Shown: piece by piece, positions 38,401-50,400 of the stretch | Position numbering within the stretch: the first letter of the stretch is position 1 | How the letters are laid out: each line of letters begins with the position of its first letter | Assembly: GCA_032622095.1 (NCBI GenBank) | Contig: CP136068.1 | Span: forward strand, 184,766,796 to 184,830,795 | Reading direction: 5' to 3' | DNA length: 64,000 bases | From: Siphonodentalium dalli | Lineage: Eukaryota; Mollusca; Scaphopoda; Gadilida; Siphonodentaliidae | Notes under the pieces: model-generated | What the model saw: the letters and a program-made list of their open reading frames with translations, nothing else | Database searches by the model: none | Told to the model about the DNA's origin: nothing | Program-made: the position numbers and the translations under genes

Positions 38401-41400
38401 TCTGGAAAAATGAGAAAGCAATCCATCTTTCTGAAGTTCGAACATGTGCACGTCTCCCGAGGCTTTGCGTATCGGGGCTTTCCATTAGTCAGTTATTTTA
38501 GTTCATCATTTCCAATCCAATCAGAATCTGCTATACGTCATAGCTCCTCTTTACAAAGACGTTGATTGGTCGTTTTTGTTGATAGTAGTTACGTTTGACT
38601 TCCGTCCTAATTACAGGTAATAATTCATTCGAATTTTGAGCGACAAAGCGCGCGAATCATTTCTTTCCCACCCGCCCATAGCTTCCCCAAATTTTTACAT
38701 TTGGATGAGAACTGGCAGATTTAGCCAAAAATATGTTTAAAATATAATAATTGGATATATGTATGATCTACTTCAGCCCATATATATATTGTAATTGTTG
38801 ACTCAGATCTGATTTGATTAATTTACAATATTGTTTATCGTGAAATTTGTAGGAAACTATGATTCGTTTGAATACTGATGAATTTGATTTGGAAAATCAT
38901 TATCATGATGAATTACATTGTCATTGATGATTGAATATGAAATTAGTTCAAATTACGATTGATTGTATTTATCAAATTATTATAATTGGGGAGCATAGCT
39001 TCTCAATTTACTTTTGGCAAAATAAATATAAACCCCAAAAGTTCTTACGTTCTCTTTCCGTGAAGATTACAACATAAAAATTTAAATATATCGACGACCA
39101 AAATTTAGACGCTCAAAAATCAATGTTACCATCAAGCCTTGAAATAGGGTGTCTGTCATTTGCAGAATGAGGTCCCCAGAGGGTGCATAGCGGGCTAGCA
39201 TCACCAAATTCACCCTCTGGGAACCTCATTCTGCTTACACCTCAGAGGGTGAATTTGGTGATGCTAGCCCACTATGCGGGGTAGCATCACTAAATTCACT
39301 CTGGGGACCTCATTCTGCAAATGACAGACACACTATTTCAAGGCTTGGTTACCATCATCTCATCTATTGACTCATACTAACACCATTGAGTTCCACATTG
39401 TCTTGGAATCTAAACTTTCCTCCAGGCAGCTCATAATTGTCAGTAAAGAAGATATTTAACTCCCGATATTGTTTTATATGTAAAAATCCTTCTTGTTCGA
39501 TTGTTAATTCCTTTTAGAACACAAATATAGAGAAGGACTATTTTTTTTTACAGGTGCTGGGCTGGCGTTTATCGTTTACCCAGAAGTCGTCACTAGGTTA
39601 CCCATCTCACCACTATGGTCCATATTATTCTTCACCATGTTGATTTCACTTGGTCTTGGCACACAGGTATGTTGAATCATATTCATGATTTGGGATAAAA
39701 ATAGAAAGTGTTGTTGCCATTCATCGGAAAGCTCTCCCTGAGAGCTTTCCGATGAATGGCAACAAGCCATATTTCCGACTAAATCCTGAAAAGTTACCCA
39801 TAATTCTGCTGTGGTTAAGAAGTCGATTAATTAGAGCATTACTGTAGGTAGCTTAATTCTCGAGGACGATTTTTGACTCCTACAGTTTAGTTTACCAAAT
39901 AGTTTGGACAGGAATGATCTCAATAGAAGGTTAAATTATATATTTCCTGACTGGAGCTTCCTGAAATTTTGTGAAAACCCTGTGCCAATGTATTCTCTTA
40001 TATATGCAAGTCTCCCACCAGAGAATGCATTGACTTAACAATATTTACCTTGACCTTATGGGAGACTTGTATATATAAGAGAATGCACTGGCACATGATC
40101 TTTAATTCTGCACCTGTGCAGCTCCCGTCATGAAACAGTTGACAAGCATGTATTTAGCAAGATTCAGTAATAGGATTTAGTGTGAAAATGTATTTTACTC
40201 TTCGCATGACTAAATACAGAGTGTTTACCTTAATACCTCGGATAGGCCCATCTCTAGTTACATTTGTATTTTAATTCATTTCAGTTTACTGTTTTAACAA
40301 CTGTTCATACGACACTGATCGATCAATGGCCAAGAGTGTTCAGAAACGCGAGGAGGAAGTTCTTCCTTTTGTGTGGAATCGCTGTTGTATGCTTCTTATG
40401 TGGTCTACCTCTCTGTTCCAGGGTAAGTAGTAATGTTATACAGGGGCGCCGGAAGCATCCAAGGGCAGGGGGGGGGCAGGGTAAGTAGTAATGTTATACC
40501 AGTATTCATGGGTATCTCCCTCATCATACATAATACCTCTCTGTTCCAGGGTAAGTAGTAATGTTATACCAGTATTCACGGGTACCTCTCTGTTCCAGGG
40601 TAAGTAGTAATGTTATACCAGTATTCACGGGTATCTCCCTCATCATACATAATACCTCTCTGTTCCAGGGTAAGTAGTAATGTTATACCAGTATTCACGG
40701 GTACCTCTCTGTTCCAGGGTAAGTAGTAATGTTATACCAGTATTCATGGGTATCTCCCTCATCATCTATAATACCTCTCTGTTCCAGGGTAAGTAGTAAT
40801 GTTATACCAGTATTTACAGGTATCTCCCTCATCATGCATAATACCTCTCTGTTCCAGGGTAAGTAGTAATGTTATACCAGTATTCATGGGTATCTCCCTC
40901 ATCATTCATACAATCAAATAATAAACAGTATTCATGGCACCTCTCTCATCACCCACAGTCTTATAACAAAATTGTATTTGCAAATTTATCCAAATTTCTT
41001 AAAAGTTCAAAACTTAATAACGATTTTATTCACAAATAAGGAATTGCCCATCAAATATGACTGATATCAACGATGGCATCGCTATCGATATGGGTAATTA
41101 AGTGTCACCCAATCAAAGGCATAACTCTTTATTTATTGTTGTACACCGCGCTATGATTTTAAGTAAAATATCGCTTTTATGATCCTTAGAAAGCGTGCTA
41201 TATCTTAGGTGCTCTTTTTACCGATCGGCCTGCAATTTTGCATGTTGTATTTTAAGACGTGCAACCAGACATGGTCAAAATTTTGACACAATCTGACATG
41301 AGGGTCTTATATTTTTAAACCCGCCAAAATTGTGACAGAGTTACAGACAGACACACTTGGCTTTTTAATATAGATAGATTAAACATTTTGATATATTTCT

Positions 41401-44400
41401 GTTGAAGATTCAAGCCTGCAGATTTCAAAATTATGCATAACCTATTTTTCGTTCGCCTGGTTTGTGCTTAGGTAACCCAGAGGTTACCAGAAAAGTTACA
41501 TGTATATTTGCTATTATAATCACTACAACTGATATTATTAATTTCTAATGGGCAACTCATTTAACTAATAATCATTTTGGGACTTGATTGAGCAATAATT
41601 AAAGTGAGAATCAGTGATCGTGAAACCTACAGGTGCAACCTGTTTATCGTACACGGCATTTTCATTTTACGTTACTTCCAGGTGGAGGCTGTTCTCAGGA
41701 TGTTTTCCACAATGCATTACTTTATCATTTCAGGCTGGCATGTATATCCTACAGTTGATGGATAACTACGTTGCGTCATATTCTGTTCTTATTATCGGAT
41801 TTACTGAATTAATGGTTATTTGTTACGTTTATGGTGAGTTAATAGTTTCATCAGTAATATTTATTGCAGCCCTCGAAATTAGGAAAAATGTCCCATGGCA
41901 AATTTATATTTATATAGATTCCACATGTTGCCAAATGTTGGCGTTTACTGTTATTTGAATATAAAAGCTCAAATTTCCTTTGCATTGCATTTCATTTCAG
42001 AAACTCGAAACTAATGCAAACATCTAGTCATAGAAAATTTTTAATTTTGACTGTAAGATAAAACTTGGCTCTATCTAGAATCTATAGCCCACTCAGTGTC
42101 CTGATAGCTAATTCTTAATTTTGACTGTCAGAAAACCTGGCTCTATGTAGAATTGATAGCCCATTCAGCGTCCTGATGGTTAAATTATGACAAGGATCTC
42201 AGTCTATTTTCTTTACTCTTACATTTGATTTTCATGTTCATTCAACTAATAATATGGACAAGCCTGAGATTAGTGTGCCTGTCATTTGCAGAATGAGGTC
42301 CCCAGAGGGCGAATTTAGTGATGCTATCCTGCATAGCAGGCTAGCATCACCAAATTCACCCACTTGGGACATCATGCTGCATGGCCTCATCTGCCATGGG
42401 AGACTCAGATTGAAGTTTCCAAATGGTGAATATTGTGATGTACACACATTGGGAACCTCGATTATGAAATGTATCGTCTGCCAATTTGGGGATATAGTAA
42501 AACTAAAACTAAAAAAAAAATAGAATATATGTGAAGAAGTTTCAATAGAAATTTAATAAAAAGAAACTTTCCAGAGAAGATGATGCCTAAGCAGAATGAG
42601 GTCCCCAGAGGGTGAATTTAGTGATACTAGCCCGTTATGCAGGATAGCGTCACTAAATTCACCCTCTGGGGACCTCATTCTGCAAATGACAGACACACTA
42701 TAATCAGGCTTGAATATGGACACATTTTAAGCCTTGAAATAGTGTGTCTGTCATTTGCAGAATGAGGTCCCCAGAGGGTGAATTTGGTGATGCTACCCCG
42801 CATAGCGGGCTAGCATCACCACATTCACCCTCTGGGGATCTCATTCTGCTTACACCTCAGCAGAATGAGGTTCCCAGAGGGTGAATTTGGTGATGCTAGC
42901 CCACTATGCGGGGTAGCATCACTAAATTCACCCTCTGGGGACCTCATTCTGCAAATGACAGACACGCTATCTCAAGGCTTGGACACATTTTAAACCCTTC
43001 TTCTTGAACATCTTCCTCAGGTGTTAATCGATTCCTAGAAGACATAAAGTTGATGTTGGGCGTACACCCTGGTATCGCATGGAAATTTATGTGGTGCGCA
43101 GTGACACCAGCAATTATTGTGGTGAGTTATATCTTAAACCTTCTATGCAAGGCTCAAAATAAGTGGCCGGTCAAGGTCATTGTCCGACGAAAAATGGCTT
43201 ATGTCCAGTGCACTTCTGTATCTGTCGGACATTTTGTCCAATGCAATTCTTTAAACAATCTGTATCTGTCCAAGGAGCCACTTCTGGCCAAATAGGATAT
43301 TGAAAGTAAAAAATAGTTCTTTTTTAATTTCAGATCAATTCATAGTGAATATAATTATGTCGAATTGCATTGGTATTTATTAATCGATATAAAGTTTTTG
43401 AACTAGGGTTTTTCCTAGGTGGCAATTGGATGCTCACTAAAATGTGCTCATCATTGACGAATAATAAGACGATTGGAAATTTAAATACTGTCTCATACAG
43501 TACATCTGAAAATTTGACAGGCACCATTTTGAAATGACCAACACCATCCATTTTGTGCCTGTCATTTTGACAGTCAGTAAAAAAAGAATTATTTTGAGCC
43601 TTGCTTCTATGACTGGAGCTTCCTTAAATTTTGAAAAAAACCCTGTGCCAATGCATTCTCTCCCATAGGGAGCTTCGCATATATAAGAGAATACATTGGC
43701 TTAACCCTTTACCCAACAGAAGGGCCCTGTGCCAATGCATTCTCTTATATATGCGAGTCGACCATAGGTCGCCTCGCATATATAAGAGAATGCATTGGCT
43801 TAACACATTCAAAATTATAAAATTGTTAAAGAATGTAAGAAAAAATGGTAAAAAGTGTTAAAAAAAGATTTTTTTTAGGCCAATGCATTCTCTTATATAT
43901 GCGAGGCGACCTATGGTCGACTCGCATATATAAGAGAATGCATTGGCACAGGGCATAACTGTAACTATCACAATGTGGTCAAGGAGCCGGTTCCAATGAT
44001 ATCCATATTTGTATGGTTCTATTGAGACAGACCGAAGATATTTTAGGCTGTTGAAGCTTTATTTGGCCGGTTTTGGCCGGTTTGTTGGGTAAAGGGTTAA
44101 CAACGTTTACCTTGACCTTGTAAGCCAGTGCATTCTCTTGTATATGCGAGACTCCCTATGTGAGACTTTCATATATAAGAGAATGCACTGGCACAGGATC
44201 TTTAATGCTGCACAAGCGCAGCTCCCATCATGAAGGGGTTAACATGTCAAACCCAAGCAGAATGAGGTTCCCAGAGTGTGAATTTGGTGATGCTAGCCCG
44301 CTATGCGGGGTAGCATCACTAAATTCACCCTCTGGGGACCTCATTCTGCAAATGACAGACACCCTATTTCAAGGCTTGGTCAAACCAAGCTAAATCTGAT

Positions 44401-47400
44401 AAATGGTTACAAACTTTACAAAGATAAGATTCTTTGAACCTTGCAGAACCATTTGAATTTCTTTCATGTTTAATATTGTTTAAAGCCACATGGCGGTTTG
44501 CACTCCAAAATACACCTAATAATATTCGCTTTTGAATTTTTCCGGGAACTGAATTAGGTCGATAAATACTTGAACTACCTTTCTACTAGCATAATATGTC
44601 CCAGAAAGACTCATTGGAGTCATAAAAAATAAAACTTGGAAGACGATGTTTGGGTGCCAAACAAAGAAGGTCGGGCGTTATATTTATAGAAATTTGATGT
44701 GCGTCAGTGTGATAACTTGAACAAATATCAACCAATTTCATTCATATTTCCTATATGGATCTCTCATAACAATATCTCGATCGAGTTGGAAAACAATATC
44801 ATATAATCTTTAGTATACCTTCAATTTCCAGAATATCAAACCTACATTAAATTATCATGAAATTTTGTCTTTTTTTTTAGTTTATTCTGATTTTCAACTG
44901 GGTCGACTTCAAGAGGACTTATTATGGTGATTACACCTTCCCCCACTTTGCTGAAGGCCTAGGATGGGCGATATCTATGATATCCGTCATACCAATACCT
45001 ATCGTAGCCTTATATAAAATATTTACAACAAAAGACAGGGGTTCACTGTGGCAGGTAAGAATCTATATATTATCCAGTGTCTCTATCTGTTTGTAACTCG
45101 TTTATGATTTATTATTTTACCCATACATCCAATTTAACTCAAATTTGATCAGGTCTGAATCTTCAGACAATACAATGCAGACAAAAATTTTAGCCAATTG
45201 GTCAAACAAAACTTAAAGTCATAACTTTTTTTCCTCACTAAGTGAAAGCCCCAATCTGCTCGGGTCTTTTGCCAGCGTTTTTTGCTGGTTACCGAACACA
45301 GTTACTTTGCTATTGGTTCAAGCATTCATTGCAATGTGGTGGGGGAAATAAAAAATATCCTAAAATATGTGAAATTCAAATCATAGTTCAATTTCCGTCG
45401 TCACCAGCCAAGACAAATCAGCTATTAAATTGGGCTATCAGCTTCGAGACACAAATCACTAGTTTTTGGCAATAACCCTTTCTATACTAAATACTCATCA
45501 ATTGATGAGTAGTTCCCTCAGGACATATTCTGATAATAGGTTCAACATTATTTATTATGTGAACATTTCCCTCCAATGAATATGTATCCTTCGGCACTTC
45601 TATCATTGCTTCTCCTGTCTGTTTTCTTATACAATGTAGACTTTTATAACTGAATGGGTGAAACCATTGATAATGGAAGCAAGGGCGGATCTACCATCCG
45701 GCGCCCTCGGCGCGCGCCCCCCCTATTTTTGCCAGATAATTTTTTTTTGGGATACTATTCCGGCGCCATTTTGCAATGGGCGCCATGGAACATTGACTTG
45801 ATACCCACCATTCCAACAATTTCTCATGCCGTCGGATAATTTTACATGGTTTACGTTGAATCGTTTTAATTCTGACGTACGGAGCTACGTTTACCATGTT
45901 TTACGTTAGCGAATCACGTCATGTTATTGATATTTCGCGTATCGGTGTAACTATAGGCCGTCGACTTTGCGTTCAGTAGTTCCACTCGGAACTTATGTGC
46001 GACGTCAAGTCACCTATTTGTAATTTTGAAATAAGAAACAAATCATCGTTATAATTTAGAAAAGTTCCATTTATATATAGCCTTTTCCCTCATGTAACCA
46101 ATATAACTGAAATGAATAATCAGTTATATTGCGTTTTGGTAAAATTTAATAAAAAGCTTGAAGATAAAAATAGAACTATCAAAGGGCGTATTAAGTTCAA
46201 GACCCATGGCACTGGCCATCAAGTCACCCCTTCGTTTCATGAAAATGGCGCAACATAATATGAAATTCTTCTTCGAACCGAGAAATAAAAAACAGAAGGT
46301 AATTGACTCAAACGAAGAAGAAGTGATAGAATGTAATTTAGAAGAGCCTCCAGCCACAAATGAAGAACAAGGGATAGCATCTAATTTAGAGGAGCCCACA
46401 GAATCTCCAGCCACACCGGTAGTGCAAATTGACATTATTAATTATATAAATCTGAAAATGGATGTCATTCCCGACAATGTTAAAATAAAACTGATAAAAG
46501 AGAGGATTCCCGATGAAAGCTATAAATACCCACCAAAAATATACAAGGATAAGAGGAAGAAGGATGGCATATGTAACCGATATTGCCTTCGCGAGTGGTT
46601 TAATATTTTCAAATTTCTCTGCTACTCGAAAAAGCAGGAGGGAGTATTTTGTATTCCATGCGTGCTATTCCCATCAAAGGCACATCAGGGCATGCGGGGG
46701 AATAACTTGATAACAACACCGTACACAAATTGGAAGGATGCAAAGGAATCATTCAATGCACATTCGATATTAGCATACCACAAAGATTCGTGTGCAAAGT
46801 TAGAAGCGTTTGTAACAATCCAAAAAGATCCATCGAAGCGAGTTGACATGCTCATGCACGAGGAAAATGAACAAATTATTAAAAGAAATCGCATGGTGCT
46901 TGATACGGTCATTAAATGCATTGAGTTCTGTGGGCGTCAGGGGATTTCGTTACGGGGGCACAGGGACGATGGTTGCATAGACAGCGATGGCAACCCAGGA
47001 AATTTCAAGGCCCTTTTGCAGCTGGTTGCTGATAAAAATCCTGACATGAAGAGTCATATTATGAATTGCAAAAAGAACGCACAATATATGTCTAAAACCA
47101 TTCAAAATGAAATATTGTCGTGCTGCTTTGAATACATAACAGAAATAATTGTCGCAGAAATAAAAGCTCAACCAACTGGCCCATATTATGGACTGATGGT
47201 GGACGAGGTCACCGACTCCAGCAATTGGGAGCAGATGGGGATCATCATCAGATATGTAAAAGACGGCACCCCACGAGAAAGACTTTTGAAGTTTGTGGAC
47301 TGTGAACGGGGAACCGGGGAAATACTATCCGATGCTATTATTACCTCTCTCAATGAATTATCTATAGATCCAGGCTATTGTCGCAGCCAAACTTATGACG

Positions 47401-50400
47401 GCGCGGGGTCAATGGCAGGATGCAATAATGGCGCTGCTGCAAAATTCATCGAAAAAACTTCAAACACTAAAGCACAATACTTTCATTGTGCTTCACATGA
47501 ACTCAACCTCGCTTTAACCAAAGCATGCACAGTGCAGGAAATTCACAATATGAACTCCACTCTGGAAAAACTTGGTGTTTTTTTCAAGTATTCACCGAAG
47601 AGATCGAGAGAGTTAGAGAGGCAAGTGTCGCTTTTTAACTCGTCTAACCCTGGATTAAAAATTCCATTATCAAAAGTAAAGCCTCTCTGTGAAACGAGAT
47701 GGGTCGAAAGGCATACCACACTCGATGCAATCTCCACCCTATATGTGCCCATTCTCAGAACATTAGAAGCCATCACATCAAACGAAGCACTTCACTGGAG
47801 TTCAAAAACAATAACCGAAGCAAATGGACTGCATTCTAACATCACCAGTAGCGTCTTCATTGTGGCATTTAAGGTCTGCCATTTTCTGTTGGGATTCACG
47901 AAGTCACTCTCGATGATCTTGCAGAGTGGGACCATTGATATTGTGGTTGCTTATGAGGAAATTGACCTAATAAGATCGGAATTGAAAAACATCCGCGAAC
48001 ACCACGAGCACGAATTTGCAAAGTTGTACATTGAAATCGAGGACATGGCAACAAAATGTGGCTCGAAGATTTCTAAGCCCCGAACATGTGAGAGACAGAC
48101 TTTGAGATCCAATATTGAGGACTGCACACCCGAAGGCTATTTTCGGAAGAATATTTTCACAACATTTTTGGACACAATGGTAAGCGAGCTGACAGTCCGT
48201 TTTTCCAAACTGACAACGGACGCAGTTAGAGCAATGCTTCTCATTCCAAACTACATGGAAGGCAAGTTGATCCACGACCCAACAGCCATCGATGGCATAT
48301 ATGACTACTACAGCGATGATATGCCAAGTGCGGGAACCTTCAAACAAGAAGTTCGCCTGTGGAGAAGCCACTGGAAATCCGAAATTATTAAACCAGCCAC
48401 CATTGAGGATACTCTGAGTTCAATTAAACATATCTCAAATACATTCCCGAATATCTATACCATATTGCATATTCTGCTCGTCACTGCACCAACAAGCGCG
48501 AGCAGTGAACGTGCAAATTCATCTCTAAAATTTGTTAAAAACCGCTTGCGGAGCACAATGAAAGAGGATCGTTTGAATGCGCTCATTCTCCTGTTCGTTC
48601 ACAGAGATATCAAACTCGACACTAATGAAATTATTGATAGATTTGCTAGGCGCCATCCGCGACGAATGACACTGCAAAATCCTTTACTGGACTGTTAATA
48701 CGACAATTCGGAGACATATTGTTCACATATATGTTTATTCTGTATGACTGTATGCAGATGATATATATATATAATTCTGCACCATTATTCATAGTGGACA
48801 ATAACTACATACCTGTATAAGTATAGCACGACATGCTGAACCGGTTTTGTTCCTATTTCTCATTATAAAGTTTTACAAACGTGACGAGTACCTATATAGA
48901 TTATCATATGTCCCATCGTACATAAACTCAGTGCAGGAATAATGAGTAGCTATAGACATCCCGAAATGTGGGAAATTTTGTTTAATAATCATGTATACTC
49001 GCGCAAGCATACCCGTAATGTGAAACAATTATTTTAACTGTGGCCTTATTAAGCGTACGTTATTGATTACGAAATGACACAACGTTGTAGATTCGTTACT
49101 TTGTCGCTATTATTTACCCTCCCCGTCTCATTTCTCTTCTGATCTGCCGACCGTCGCTCGTTTGTTGTGCCATTTACCTTGATGTGCTTGTTTTAATTTT
49201 AGTCGGTTTAAATTTAGGATAGCTGGAACATAGGTCACAAATAAAATCCATACGGCCCAAAGCCGTTTTGATTTTATATTTGTTTAAACGGGTATTGAAC
49301 ACGTGTGTGCTCTATGTCGACATGGTAATTATAATGAAAATAATTTTATGACTGGAGTTATAAAATAATTTTCATTATAACTATATGTTATTAGCATACT
49401 TCATAGAGCACGCGAATGTATTTTGCTCTAATCCATGGCTCAAATTCATTAATTTGTTGAATATATATATTCTGTTGATTGTTTAGGGTGTGTTTACACT
49501 GTGTATAGATATGTATACAGATCTGTATGAAGTCACGTGTCGTGCATTACTGTCATCACAACATGATGACTAGTAGTGAACGCGCGCTGACCAGTACTCT
49601 GGTAATTGACAACTCACTACGAGTCGTTTCGGTTTAGGCCAGACATAAAAATGGATCAACTATCAGTAGACAACAGCGATTTGGTATGTGCCGTGTCAGC
49701 ATATATATATAGGTCTCCTGTTTGACACCATCTGGGCTGTGGCCATTTTGGATCGGTATGGAGTGGGTATCCATGCTACAACACCCTTTATTTGACCAAA
49801 TGTAGCAAAATTTCCAACGGATGACAATTCCAATGACAATGTTGACCAAATGTAGGACAATATGTTTTTCTTAAATTAATTAGCAGTTTTGACTGGCCAC
49901 GGGGAGGGAACAGGGCACAATATTTCCATATAAGGTAGGAAATTATGCAAATATTGGTCCGAAAACAACACCCCCCCCCAATAAAATGTTTGAAAATCAA
50001 ACTACAATATCATTTTCAGCCTATTGTTGGTTTGGAAATTACAATTATGTTTTGTCAGGTATGAAATTTCTAACTGTTGAAAATTTTGACCAAAGTTTGG
50101 GTGAGATCCCCCCCCCCCCGGGGTTGACACGTCCCTGTCCATCTTGAATATACGAAATACATGGGTTGAAATGACAACGAAAACTGAAACACATTCGCCA
50201 AGCCCGAGTAACAATTAATCAAAACAGATTTGCCTGTCGCAATGCTTCGGCGTTGACCGTGACGTTTAGCGGACACGATTTTTGCTCACACGAACGAATA
50301 CCGTTTTCTTTCTGTGTGCATTTCTATATCAACCGGTTCGCACTAGTCTGCGTGTAGATATGTGTACAGTTCTATAGCAGTGTAAATGCACCCTTAGAGA

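Noticed and set aside
46124-46435. 103-codon minus-strand frame over the transposase start, and others such as 47967-48371
   Set aside because: Shadows of the real 846-codon frame; no domain of their own.
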